Below, piece by piece: positions 31,175 to 40,299 of a stretch of 64,000 bases of DNA. The stretch comes from Acidimicrobiia bacterium (GTDB lineage: Bacteria; Actinomycetota; Acidimicrobiia; IMCC26256; PALSA-610): the NCBI GenBank assembly GCA_027494135.1, contig JAOSJK010000012.1, positions 129,001 through 193,000 of the forward strand, read 5' to 3'. The notes beneath the pieces are model-generated. The model worked only from the letters and a program-made list of their open reading frames with translations, did not search any database and had not been told where the DNA came from. How positions within the stretch are numbered: position 1 is the first letter of the stretch; the number at the start of each line of letters is the position of its first letter. Made by a program: the position numbers and the translations under genes.

Positions 31175-32402
31175 TCAGCCCTTCGCCGCACCATCGCCGG
31201 GACCCGACGGGTCCGGGCGCGGCAGAAGTGTGGCCGAGCCGACCGAGGCTGCGCCAAAGCGGGTACGTACCTCGTCGATGGCGCGTTCGACGGCCGACTC
31301 GCGACGAAGGCGATCCGCGTCCGACGCCAGATCACCCCCAGGTCGAGCGTCGGCTGCACCGGACCCGGGGCGGCGAGCTGAGAGGCATGGACACCCAGCA
31401 GGCGGACGCCGCGTGCAGGCTCCGCTCCGGCGACGAGAGAGCGCGCTGCCCTCAACACCGATGCGGCCGTGTCCACCGGCTCATCGAGCGTGAGCGCGCG
31501 GGTGACGGTGTCGAAGTCTGCATAGCGGACCTTCACCGTGATGGTGCGCGCTGCTACACCCGCGCTGCGCACTCGCGACGCGACCCGGTCGGTGAGACGG
31601 ACCAGCTCCCGCTCGATGTCGCGCATCGACCGGAGATCCACGCCGAACGTCTCCTCTGCGCCGATCGACTTGGCGACGCGACGGGTCTGCACGCTGCGAT
31701 CATCGACGTTGTGCGCGAGGGCGTGGAGATGCCGGCCGGACGCTTCTCCCAACGCGGCGACGAGGGCCTCCAGCGGCACATCGGCGACGTCGCCGATCGT
31801 TCCCACCCCCATGCGCTCCAGCCGGATGAGCGTGGCAGGGCCGACGCCCCAGAGCCTCTCCACGGGCAGCGGGGACAGGAACTCGACCTCGGTGCCGGCC
31901 CGTATCACCAGCATGCCGTCGGGCTTGGCCATGTCGCTCGCGATCTTCGCGAGGAACTTCGTGGTGGCCACGCCGACGGACGCGGTGAGGCCCGTCTCCG
32001 CGAGAACGCGGCGGCGCAGCAGCGCGCCGATCTCGGCTCCGGTGCCGTACATGCGACGCGCACCTGCGATGTCGAGGAACGCCTCGTCGATGCTCAGAGG
32101 CTCGACCAGGGGGTCACCGACCGGAGCACCTCCATGACGGCGCGGCTGTACCGTCCGTATTCGTCGATTCGTGGCGGGAGGAACACCCCCTCGGGGCAGG
32201 CCCGCCGCGCTCGGCTCATGGGCATGGCCGATGTGACGCCGAACCGCCTCGCCTCGTAAGAGGCGGCCGAGACGACGCCTCGCCTGCCGAGGCCGCCGAC
32301 GATCACCGGCCGGCCTCGCAGCGCCGGATCGAGTAGTTGCTCGACCGAGGCGAAGAACGCGTCCAGGTCTACGTGCAGCAGGGTGGGCTCGTCGCGCGCC
32401 AC
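31175..32402 (-). CDS. dinB: DNA polymerase IV (two frameshifts)
   Basis: About 409 aa Y-family translesion polymerase. Catalytic motifs: [14 protein letters not shown] (metal Asp) at the N-terminus and [11 protein letters not shown] (metal Asp-Glu), with the fingers segment [17 protein letters not shown] between them. HhH-like [19 protein letters not shown] and the little-finger domain with [10 protein letters not shown] follow. Breaks near 32105 and 31340 are repaired by single-base changes; the corrected C-terminus [19 protein letters not shown] is typical. GTG start. No SOS box is visible in the 15 bases between it and the Nudix gene. Confidence 0.93.
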
Positions 32403-32417
32403 GTGCGGAGCCGGCCC

Positions 32418-32915
32418 TCAGGACTGACGGACGACGCGCATCTCGCCGAGGCGCGTGCCGCGGACCTCGTAATGGAAGCCCCGGCCGCAACCCGGTTCCC
32501 ATCGATGCAGCAGCCACTCGACGAGCGGCTCGCGGACCCACGGGTGCCCCGTGGCGAGTCGTTCGTCGAGCTCGTGAGGCGGGACGAACGCGGCCTCGAC
32601 CACGATTCCGTCGGGATCGTCGATGGCGAGGTCGCCCTCGAAGGCGACAGCGAGGTACACCTCGCAACGCATGTGCCACCCGAGATCGAGCGCATAGGCG
32701 TTCACCTCGTACAGCGGCTCCGACCATGCGCTCACCCGGAGACCGGTCTCCTCCTCGACCTCGCGAGCGAGACCTTCGATTATCGACGGGTCCTCGGCAT
32801 CGATGACGCCGCCCGGCGTGCTCCAGTCTTCGTGGCCCCCGTGCCGGATGTTGCGTACGAGCAGTATCCCCTCGTCGGTCTCGATGAGCGCTCCCGCGAC
32901 GGTCCACTCGTGCAT
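32418..32915 (-). CDS. Nudix hydrolase
   Basis: 165 aa. A Nudix box lies at about residues 35-59 (GGVIDAEDPSIIEGLAREVE, then EETG). The loop between the first Glu and REVEEETG is two residues longer than the GX5EX7REUXEEXGU consensus. It hydrolyses a nucleoside diphosphate linked to some moiety; the substrate is not predictable. It directly precedes dinB on the same strand, which fits a nucleotide-pool or repair setting but does not prove it. Confidence 0.83.
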   Translation of the reverse strand: MHEWTVAGALIETDEGILLVRNIRHGGHEDWSTPGGVIDAEDPSIIEGLAREVEEETGLRVSAWSEPLYEVNAYALDLGWHMRCEVYLAVAFEGDLAIDDPDGIVVEAAFVPPHELDERLATGHPWVREPLVEWLLHRWEPGCGRGFHYEVRGTRLGEMRVVRQS

Positions 32916-33027
32916 CGACACGCCTGCCAGTGTTGCACGGTCGCAGAACGCCCCGCACGGGCCCGCCACCTCGGATCTGCGCCGACCGCAGGCCTCCCTT
33001 CACGCTCACCCGGTACGATCCCGCCGA

Positions 33028-33408
33028 GTGGACTTGGGCACAGACGACTCGGGCACAGACTCGGATCACAGCGGACTCGACTCCGAGGAGAGCCCCGGCA
33101 CTCACCCGAACGCACCATCTGGGCCCGTCGTCGTCGCGGCACTCCTCGGGTTGGCCATCGCGGGAGCCCTCGGCGGCGTGATCGGCTGGGGGATCATCGA
33201 CACTCTCTGCGCCGAGAAGCCGACTCTCCTGCAGCAGCTGCTTCTGAACATCGACGGCTACACCGCCCGCGTGCCCAGCTGCGACCCCTACCGCCTCGGT
33301 GGCTCTGTCTCGGGCGCGGTCGTCGCGGCCGTGGGAACCGGCGTCGTGATCGTCTTGCTGCTGCGTTCGATGTCGGAGTGGCGACCCCACCATCCCGACC
33401 GACCCTGA
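33028..33408 (+). CDS. Small two-helix membrane protein, unknown
   Basis: 126 aa from GTG 33028. An acidic Ser/Thr/Gly/Asp-rich N-terminus (residues 1-30) is followed by two hydrophobic helices (about 33-58 and 94-116). The loop between them has two Cys (DTLCAEKP and VPSCDPY), possibly a disulphide outside the membrane. I recognise no family. It is divergent from the Nudix gene and converges on the deacetylase gene. Confidence 0.6.
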   Translation: MDLGTDDSGTDSDHSGLDSEESPGTHPNAPSGPVVVAALLGLAIAGALGGVIGWGIIDTLCAEKPTLLQQLLLNIDGYTARVPSCDPYRLGGSVSGAVVAAVGTGVVIVLLLRSMSEWRPHHPDRP

Positions 33409-33443
33409 GGCGCGGACCCGGGTACGGGCCCGGCGGCGCTCAG
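33405..33443. terminator. Bidirectional hairpin between convergent genes
   Basis: CTGAG (33405-33409) pairs with CTCAG (33439-33443), CGC (33411-13) with GCG (33436-38), and CCGGG (33418-22) with CCCGG (33429-33). The outer stem contains the TGA stops of both convergent genes. No U-tract. Confidence 0.45.
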
Positions 33444-34156
33444 CCCGAGAACACCACGCGGCGGAAGCCCTCCGCGTAGCGCACCCCTACCCGGCGGCCG
33501 CCGTCCTCGGCATGCCCCCTGAGGAACTCGCGGAACCACTCGTCGGACTCCACGAGCTGGCTGGCGTGACGGAAGAGGGCCTCGACCTTGCGATCGTGCG
33601 TGTCGCTGACGTCGACCCACACATTCGGCTCGAGCGTCCCCGACAGGTACGCCGCACGGACGCCGTGGACGGCAAGGCCGTCGACGATCTGATCGGGGAA
33701 GTAGTGAGGGTTGCCGGCCGCCGGAGCGACGGCGTCGAGCGTCGCCCATCCGGTCACGCGGTGATCGCGGTGGTTGTAGTACCGGTCGCCGAAGAAGACG
33801 GCCGTCGGGTCGGGGCAGAGAACCACGTCTGGGCGCAGCTCCCGAACGCGGCGCACGATCTCGGCACGCAGCTCGAGGTCGTCGGGAAGCTCGCCGTCGG
33901 CATGCCCGAGGTGCTGCACCCCTGCCAGCCCCAGGACCTCCGCAGCGGCGGCGGCCTCCTCCAGCCTCAGATCGGTCAGAGCGGCCGGATCGACCGACGG
34001 GTCGCTCGTGCCCTTGTCGCCTCGGGTCGTTATCAGGAGGTGCACCTCGCACCCCCGGTCGGCCCACCGGGCCAGAGTGCCGCCGGCGGAGATCTCGGGG
34101 TCGTCGGGGTGCGCATACACCGCCAGGGCGCGCGCCGGCACGTCGGAATCGAGCAT
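33440..34156 (-). CDS. PIG-L/LmbE family deacetylase
   Basis: 238 aa from ATG 34156. The zinc-binding AHPDDPEISAGG lies near the N-terminus and NHRDHRVTG supplies the second His set. The family removes N-acetyl groups from GlcNAc-type sugars or conjugates (MshB, Mca, LmbE). Mycothiol metabolism is possible in an actinobacterium, but nothing nearby supports it. It is divergent from the endonuclease IV gene. Confidence 0.87.
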   Translation of the reverse strand: MLDSDVPARALAVYAHPDDPEISAGGTLARWADRGCEVHLLITTRGDKGTSDPSVDPAALTDLRLEEAAAAAEVLGLAGVQHLGHADGELPDDLELRAEIVRRVRELRPDVVLCPDPTAVFFGDRYYNHRDHRVTGWATLDAVAPAAGNPHYFPDQIVDGLAVHGVRAAYLSGTLEPNVWVDVSDTHDRKVEALFRHASQLVESDEWFREFLRGHAEDGGRRVGVRYAEGFRRVVFSG

Positions 34157-34177
34157 CGCTCTGTACGGTAGCGGTCG

Positions 34178-35132
34178 ATGCCGCGGAGCCCCGACAACCC
34201 CGACGACCCCGGAGCCCGGGGCCGAACCGGCAGCGGCGCAGCGGCGCGCACGACCCGCACGTCGCGACGACGCAGACGGCACGTAGGAGCACACGTCGCG
34301 ATCTCCGGAGGACTGATGCGCGCGGTCCGCGAGACGGAGCGGCTCCTCGGCGACGCGCTCCAGGTCTTCCCGTCGAACCCGCGCGGCTGGTCACTGCCCA
34401 CACCCGACGCCGGAGCCGAGGACGAGCTGGCGACCGAGTGCGCGCGGAGGGGATGGCCGATCTTCGTCCACGCCCCCTATCTGGTGAACGTCGCATCCCC
34501 GATGCCGAGGTCTACTCACGCTCGATCGCGAGCCTCACCGCCGCGACGCAGCGCTCCGCCCGAATCGGAGCGCAGGGGGTGGTGGTTCACGCAGGGAGCG
34601 CTCTCGACGGTGACCTCACAGACGCGAGACTCCGGGCCGCCTCCGCGATCCTCCACGCCGTGGCGGCGGGCGAGGAGGCGGCATTGGGCGGGGCGCCCCC
34701 TCGATCCTCGTCGAGCTCACAGCCGGCGGCGGTTCGCGCTCCCTGGCCCGCCGCGTCGACGAGGCGGCAATGATCATCGAGGCGTGCGACGGCCACCCCG
34801 GGGTGGGTGTCTGCCTCGACACCTGTCACCTCTGGGCCGCAGGAGTCGACTTCGCTACGCCCTCGGGGCTCAGGCGGCTCCGCTCCGAGGTCCGGGCGCT
34901 CGGCCTCGACCGGTTGCGCCTCATCCATGTGAACGACTCGAAGGACCCACTCGGCTCCTCGCGCGACCGTCACGCGAACCTCGGTCACGGCACGATCGGC
35001 GTCGACGCGATCCGGAGGGTCCTGTCAGTGCCTGAGTGGCGCGGCGTGCCGGCGATCATCGAGACCCCGGCGCCCGAAGACCTCCGCCGCGCCGACCTCG
35101 CCCTCGCCCGCAACCCTGACGAGCGTCGATAG
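34178..35132 (+). CDS. nfo: Endonuclease IV-type AP endonuclease (two frameshifts)
   Basis: About 318 aa, AP endonuclease family 2 (TIM barrel with three metals). Motifs: VGAHVAISGGLMRAV, ALQVFPSNPRGW, VVVHAGSALDG, ILVELTAGGG (metal Glu), GVCLDTCHLWAAGVDF, LIHVNDSKDPLGSSRDRHAN and LGHGTIG. One C is missing near 34500 and another near 34697. It cleaves DNA 5' to abasic sites. The Arg-rich first 30 residues are unusual and may mean a later true start. Its last codons (GAG CGT CGA TAG) form one arm of a long hairpin. Confidence 0.9.
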
Positions 35133-35161
35133 ACCACACATATTGTGGTCTATCGACGCTC
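35121..35161. terminator. Perfect 18-bp hairpin holding the stops of both convergent genes
   Basis: GAGCGTCGATAGACCACA (35121-35138) is the exact reverse complement of 35144-35161, with a 5-base loop. The left arm is the nfo 3' end (codons Glu-Arg-Arg-stop). The right arm is the same four codons of the aldolase gene on the minus strand. A stem this long and perfect is a strong candidate for a bidirectional terminator, although no U-tract follows. Confidence 0.8.
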
Positions 35162-36190
35162 GTGGACTGCGTCGAGGGCGGAGAGGGTGCGGGCGAGGTC
35201 GTCGTCGTCGATGTCCTTGTGGGTCACGAACCGGTAGGTCCGGGGATCGATCGGTCCGAACAGGATGCCGGCGGCGAGCATCTCGTCGGGGAACGACTCC
35301 GGTAGCGCCGCTGCGGAGGTGCAGACGATGTTCGTCCTGACGTCCACGGGCTCGACCGACCCCGGCCAGCGCGCCGCGAGCGCCTCCGCGAGCACCAGGG
35401 CACGCGCGTGGTCGTCGGCGAGACGATCGACCATCGTCTCCACGGCGACGACTCCGGCCGCCGCGACGACTCCGGCCTGGCGCATCGCGCCACCGAGTCG
35501 CTGCCGGTGGAGGCGCGCCTCGGCGATCACGTCGGCCGTTCCGCAGAGCAACGAGCCGATGGGAGCGCCCAGGCCCTTCGACAGACAGAACATCACCGTG
35601 TCGCAGGCCGCCGCCAGCTCCGACGGCGGCACGCCGAGCGCGACCGACGCGTTCCAGATGCGCGCCCCGTCGCAGTGCACACGCAGGCCGGCCGCGTGCG
35701 CGGCACCCGCGGCCGCGGCGACCTCGTCGGACGTCCACAGGCGCCCGTTCGCCGGCATGTGCGAGTTCTCGATCCACAGGACCGATGCCGGTGGACGGTG
35801 ATAGCCCGCGACCTCCACGGCGTCTCGGACGTCGTCTGCGGTGAAGAGACCGTCGTCGTCGTTGATGAGGCGGCACTGCATCCCCGAGTTCATCGCAGCC
35901 GCCGCGCCCTCGTAGCGGTACACGTGCGCGCCGTCGGCGCAGAGCAGCTCGCTCCCCGGGGTGCCGAGCACACGCAGGGCGAGCTGGTTCGCCATCGTCC
36001 CCGACGGCACGAAGAGCGCCGACTCCTTGCCGAGCAGAGCCGCCGCCAGCGACTGGAGTCGGTTCACCGTCGGGTCCTCGCCGTACACGTCGTCGCCTAC
36101 CTCGGCTTCGGCCATCGCGCGCCGCATCTCCGGGGTCGGCAACGTGACCGTGTCGGAACGCAGATCCACGTTCCCTCCCGCCGACGGCAA
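35150..36190 (-). CDS. Low-specificity L-threonine aldolase family PLP enzyme
   Basis: 346 aa, intact. Fold-type I PLP enzyme (beta-eliminating lyase/threonine aldolase). Motifs: [19 protein letters not shown] at the N-terminus, [36 protein letters not shown] and the PLP-lysine segment [13 protein letters not shown]. It cleaves L-threonine or allo-threonine to glycine and acetaldehyde. It ends in the shared hairpin with nfo and lies downstream of tesB on the same strand. Confidence 0.92.
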   Translation of the reverse strand: MPSAGGNVDLRSDTVTLPTPEMRRAMAEAEVGDDVYGEDPTVNRLQSLAAALLGKESALFVPSGTMANQLALRVLGTPGSELLCADGAHVYRYEGAAAAMNSGMQCRLINDDDGLFTADDVRDAVEVAGYHRPPASVLWIENSHMPANGRLWTSDEVAAAAGAAHAAGLRVHCDGARIWNASVALGVPPSELAAACDTVMFCLSKGLGAPIGSLLCGTADVIAEARLHRQRLGGAMRQAGVVAAAGVVAVETMVDRLADDHARALVLAEALAARWPGSVEPVDVRTNIVCTSAAALPESFPDEMLAAGILFGPIDPRTYRFVTHKDIDDDDLARTLSALDAVHERR

Positions 36191-36217
36191 GCTCTCCTCC
36201 GTATCCCCGGTCCGGGG

Positions 36218-37096
36218 TCAGTCCTGTGCCGGAGCCGGCGTGATCGGGCGGATGAGCCCTCCTGCATCACGGTGACGGCGAGCAGGCCGTCGCGCGTGTA
36301 GATGAACCCCTCGGCGAGCCCGCGCGCTCCCGACGCGCAGGGACTCTTCTGGTGGTAGAGGAGCCACTCGTCGGCACGGAAGTCGTGATGGAACCACATC
36401 GCGTGGTCGAGGCTCGCCATCATGTACCGGTCGTCGCCCCAGCCGCGGGTGTGCGGCATCACGGCGGTGTCGATCAGCGACATGTCGGACGCATAGGCGA
36501 CGACGCACGCGTGGAGCAGTGGGTCGTCGGGCAGCCGCCCGTTCGCCTTGATCCAGACGTGCTGCTCCGCCGCGCGCGACGGGGCCGGGGTCGATCCAGC
36601 GCGGCAGGTCGGCAGATCGTGACTCGATCGGTCGCTCGCGCATGAGCCAGTCGAGCGCCCCTGCCGGGAAGCTGTCGAGATGCGGCTGCATCTGCTCCTG
36701 GAGCGTCGGCAGCGTCTCGGGGTCGGGCGCGTCGGGCATCGGGTACTGGTGCTCCGGCCCCGGCTCGTCGACCTGGAACGAGGCCTGGAGGTTGAAGATC
36801 GCCCGCCCGTGCTGGATGGCCACCACCCGGCGGGTCGAGAACGACCGGCCGTCACGGATCCGGTCGACGTCGTAGATGATCGGCACCTGCGGATCGCCCG
36901 GACGCAGGAAGTACGCGTGCAGGGAGTGGACCCTTCCGATCTGCACCGTGCGGCCGGCGGCTATCAGCGCCTGGCCGGCGACCTGCCCGCCGAAGACGCG
37001 CTGGCGGTTCTCCTTCGGGCTCACCCCTCTGAACAGGTTCAGCTCGAGCGGTTCGAGCTCCAGGAGTGAGACGAGGTCGTCGAGTGCGGTACCCAT
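36218..37096 (-). CDS. tesB: Acyl-CoA thioesterase II, TesB type (two frameshifts)
   Basis: 292 aa double-hotdog thioesterase. Motifs: NRQRVFGGQVAGQALIAA, SLHAYFLRPGDP, NLQASFQ, DMSLIDTAVMPH, SLDHAMWFHHDFRADEWLLY and GLAEGFIYTRDG. One extra C near 36593 and a second break near 36255 cancel. The corrected C-terminus is LIRPITPAPAQD. It hydrolyses acyl-CoA to free acid and CoA. It lies 27 bases upstream of the aldolase gene. Confidence 0.9.
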   Translation of the reverse strand: MGTALDDLVSLLELEPLELNLFRGVSPKENRQRVFGGQVAGQALIAAGRTVQIGRVHSLHAYFLRPGDPQVPIIYDVDRIRDGRSFSTRRVVAIQHGRAIFNLQASFQVDEPGPEHQYPMPDAPDPETLPTLQEQMQPHLDSFPAGALDWLMRERPIESRSADLPRWIDPGPVARGGAARLDQGERAAARRPTAPRVRRRLCVRHVADRHRRDAAHPRLGRRPVHDGEPRPRDVVPSRLPCRRVAPLPPEESLRVGSARARRGVHLHARRPARRHRDAGGLIRPITPAPAQD

Positions 37097-37131
37097 GCAA
37101 CCGCAATCGTACGCGCCTCCGGTACCCCACC

Positions 37132-37180
37132 CCTGTTTGGACCTCAGCGGAGCCCTGGCGACCAGATCCGTCCAAACAGG
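37132..37180 (-). terminator. Inverted repeat between pfk and tesB
   Basis: CCTGTTTGGAC (37132-37142) and GTCCAAACAGG (37170-37180) form a perfect 11-bp stem with a 27-base loop, just after the pfk stop at 37185 and 36 bases before the tesB start. A terminator for pfk is the simplest reading; an operator for tesB is the alternative. Confidence 0.5.
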
Positions 37181-37184
37181 AGTG

Positions 37185-38225
37185 TCAGCCCGAGAAGACG
37201 GCCGCCTGGTCGAGGACTGCCATATCGATCGTCTTGAGCGTGCCGACGGCATCCGAGAGAGGAACGCGGACGATCTTCAGGCCGTGGAGCGCGACCATCT
37301 TGCCGAAGTCGCGCTCGTGCACCGCATCGATCGCCTCTAGTCCACAGCGCGTCGCTATCACACGGTCGTATGCCGTCGGAGTGCCACCGCGCAGCACGTG
37401 CCCGAGGATCGTGACCCTCGTGTCGTATCCGGTCCGCTGCGCGATCTCCTCCATGATCCGATTCGAGATCCCACCGAGACGCACGTGCCCGAACTCGTCG
37501 ACGTCGCCCGAGGTGACGCTCATCGACCCCTCGACCGGCACCGCCCCCTCGGCCACGACGACTATCGAGAATCGCGCGCCCCTGCGGTGGCGGTGAACTA
37601 TCCGCCGGCAGACCTCCTCGATGTCGAACGGCTCCTCCGGGACGAGGATCACGTCGGCGCCTCCCGCCATGCCGGAGTAGAGGGCGATCCACCCTGCGTG
37701 ACGCCCCATCACCTCGCAGATCATCACACGGTCGTGGCTCTCCGCTGTCGTGTGCAGTCGGTCGATCGCGTCAGTAGCGATCTGCACAGCGGTGTGGAAG
37801 CCGAACGTGTAGTCGGTCGCCGAGAGGTCGTTGTCGATCGTCTTCGGCACCCCGACAACTTTCACGCCACCCGCCGAGAGCTTCTCGGCGACTCCGAGCG
37901 TGTCCTCGCCACCTACCGCTATCAACGCCTCGATGTGATCGCGCTCGAGCGCCTCTCTCACCTTCGCCGGTCCGTCGTCGGACTTGTAGGGGTTCGTGCG
38001 GGACGTGCCGAGGATCGTCCCGCCACGATGGAGCAGACCGTGGGTCGACTCGACCGTCAGGTCGACCGAGTCGCCCTCCATCAGACCGCGCCAACCGGCC
38101 CGGTACCCGACGATGTTGTGGCCGTAGCGGCCCTCGCCCTTGCGCACCACGGCGCGGATCACCGCGTTCAACCCGGGGCAGTCCCCGCCGCCGTTCAGCA
38201 TCCCGACCCTCATCGACCCTCCCAT
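37185..38225 (-). CDS. 6-phosphofructokinase, predicted pyrophosphate-dependent
   Basis: 346 aa, intact. Motifs: GMLNGGGDCPGLNAVIR, VGGEDTLGVA, VPKTIDNDLSATDYTFGF, MGRHAGWIALYSG and LGHVLRGGTPTAYDR. In ATP-type enzymes such as E. coli PfkA the two discriminating positions are Gly104 and Gly124 (GGDGS, PGTIDND). Here they are Asp (D108 in GGEDT) and Lys (K128 in PKTIDND), the PPi-dependent pattern. It would phosphorylate fructose-6-phosphate reversibly with PPi. Confidence 0.9.
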   Translation of the reverse strand: MGGSMRVGMLNGGGDCPGLNAVIRAVVRKGEGRYGHNIVGYRAGWRGLMEGDSVDLTVESTHGLLHRGGTILGTSRTNPYKSDDGPAKVREALERDHIEALIAVGGEDTLGVAEKLSAGGVKVVGVPKTIDNDLSATDYTFGFHTAVQIATDAIDRLHTTAESHDRVMICEVMGRHAGWIALYSGMAGGADVILVPEEPFDIEEVCRRIVHRHRRGARFSIVVVAEGAVPVEGSMSVTSGDVDEFGHVRLGGISNRIMEEIAQRTGYDTRVTILGHVLRGGTPTAYDRVIATRCGLEAIDAVHERDFGKMVALHGLKIVRVPLSDAVGTLKTIDMAVLDQAAVFSG

Positions 38226-38337
38226 GCGCAGCCACCGGAGTCCCGTGCTGCGTGCCCTATCCTGCCCCCCGTAAGGGTCTCACGCCCGGCAGCACCCTCG
38301 CGATCAGACCCCCGAGACCCGCTGGGAGGTTCGTCCG

Positions 38338-38766
38338 TTGAGCACCGAGAGGATCGAGCGGCGCCTTCGGAACGACTCCCGCTGCCGCCTCGAGCAGGGC
38401 GAGGAGATCTCGGCCTGGTCACGCGCCTGGGTCTCGCGCGACCGCCCGATGCGTCTCCTGCTCGCTGCCCGGCACCGCGACTTCGCCGTCGTCACCGACC
38501 GTCGCCTGCTCCTCGTCTCCACCGGGTTCTTCAGCAGGCTCCCCCGCCGCCGCGTCCTCGCGGACCGGCTCGACGAGATCACCGTGGCGCAGCAGGGTCG
38601 CAGGCCCGGCCGCTGCCTGCGTGTCGAGTCGCCGGCGCACGCGTCCGTCCTCATCGAGCTCGACCGCAGCGACCGCAGCGTCGCGTTCGCCGACGCACTG
38701 CTCCGCAGTGCCGCCCCGGAGGGCCATCAGGGGGCGCCGGCCGGCGCGCCTGCCGAGGACGGCTGA
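38338..38766 (+). CDS. Hypothetical protein, possible PH-like domain
   Basis: 142 aa from TTG 38338. It contains FAVVTDRRLLLVSTGFF and DRLDEITVAQQG, a pattern of short strands like bacterial PH (YvbH/SHOCT-type) domains, but I cannot assign a family firmly. There is no signal peptide or membrane helix. The stop overlaps the glpK start as TGATG, so it is translationally coupled to glycerol kinase. Confidence 0.65.
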   Translation: MSTERIERRLRNDSRCRLEQGEEISAWSRAWVSRDRPMRLLLAARHRDFAVVTDRRLLLVSTGFFSRLPRRRVLADRLDEITVAQQGRRPGRCLRVESPAHASVLIELDRSDRSVAFADALLRSAAPEGHQGAPAGAPAEDG

Positions 38767-40255
38767 TGGCCGTCGTCGTTGCGATCGACGCGGGTACCAC
38801 GGGGGTCCGCTCGGTAGCGGTCGACGGTTCGGGGGCTCTCCGCGGCCTGTCCTACAGGGAGTTCCCACAGCACTTCCCGCGACCGGGTCGGGTCGAGCAC
38901 GACGCCGGCGACATCTGGAGCGCCACCCTCGAGACCCTTCGAGAGGTCGAGCTCCGCATGGCCGACGAGGGCGAGACCGTCGCCGCGATCGGCATCACCA
39001 ACCAGCGCGAGACGACCGTCGTCTGGGACACGTCGACGGGCCGGCCGGCTCACCGGGCGATCGTGTGGCAGGACCGTCGCACCGCGCGCGCTGCGACGCC
39101 CTGCGCGACGCCGGGCATCTCCCGCTCGTCCGTGAGGCCACCGGGCTGGTGCTCGACCCCTACTTCTCCGGGACGAAGCTGGAGTGGCTGCTCACCGAGG
39201 GCGGGGTCGCCAGGGGACCGAACCTCGCCTTCGGCACCGTCGACTCCTGGATCCTCTGGAACCTGACCGGCGGTCCCGACGGGGGCGTCCACGCAACCGA
39301 TCCTTCGAACGCGAGCCGTACTCTGCTGTACGACATCCGGCGCCTCACCTGGTCCGAAGAGCTCTGCGACCTTCTCGGGGTACCCGCCTCGTGCCTACCC
39401 GAGGTGCTGCCCAGCAGCGGCCGCTTCGGCATCACCGTGCCCGAGAGGGCCGCCGGTCTCGGCGTCCCCGTCAGCGGCATCGCCGGCGATCAGCAGGCGG
39501 CGCTCTTCGGGCAGGCCTGCATCGAGCCGGGCATGACGAAGAACACCTACGGCACCGGCTCGTTCGTGCTGCTCGACCTCGGGCCGAGTCTGCCGGCACC
39601 CGTGGACGGACTCCTCACGACGGTCGCTTGGCAGATCGGCGACGAGGTCACCTACGCGATGGAGGGCGCGATCTTCGCCACCGGGGCCGCGATCCAGTGG
39701 CTGCGCGACGGTCTAGGCATCATCGACGACGCTGCAGAGACCGGCCCCCTCGCGGCCGGAGTGCCCGACACGGGCGGTGTGTACCTGGTGCCGGCGTTCG
39801 CCGGCCTCGGCTCGCCGTGGTGGGATCCGTACGCCCGTGGCACCATCGTCGGCATCACGCGTGGGACCACACGCGCCCACATCGCGCGGGCCACCGTCGA
39901 GGCGATGGCATACCAGACGCGCGACGTGATCGACGCCATGACCGCGGCGAGCGGTACGCCCATCTCCGAGCTCCGGGTCGACGGTGGGGCGTCGGCGATG
40001 GACCTCCTCTGCCAGTTCCAGGCCGACATGCTCGACGTCACGGTGCGCCGGGCGCTGGTCCACGAGACGACGGCCCTCGGCGCCGCCTATCTCGCCGGCA
40101 TAGCCGAGGGCGTCTGGGACTCCCCCGCCGGCGCAGCCACCGCATGGGCCTCGGATGCCACTTTCGAGCCGTCGATGGACCCTGCCCGCCGCGAGGAGCT
40201 GCACTCGGAGTGGCTGCGGGCCGTGGAGCGCTCACGTGGCCAGGCAGCTGATTGA
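38766..40255 (+). CDS. glpK: Glycerol kinase (frameshift near 39095)
   Basis: About 496 aa FGGY kinase. Motifs: VVAIDAGTTGVRSVAVD, GITNQRETTVVWD, AIVWQDRRT and, after the break near 39095, LDPYFSGTKLEWLL, TVDSWILWNLTGG, GIAGDQQAALFGQACIEPG, KNTYGTGSFVLLDLG, GVYLVPAFAGLGSPWWDPYA and LRVDGGASAMDLLCQFQAD. It phosphorylates glycerol to glycerol-3-phosphate. It converges on plsC, which uses glycerolipid intermediates. Confidence 0.94.
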
Positions 40256-40299
40256 CCGAGGCTCGACGAGGCTCTCGGCCGTTCTAGCCGGCACACCTC

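Noticed and set aside
30718..33393. Minus-strand open frame of 891 codons
   Set aside because: Only its middle encodes DinB. The ends are out-of-frame readings of the oxidoreductase and Nudix genes, made open by high GC and frame errors.
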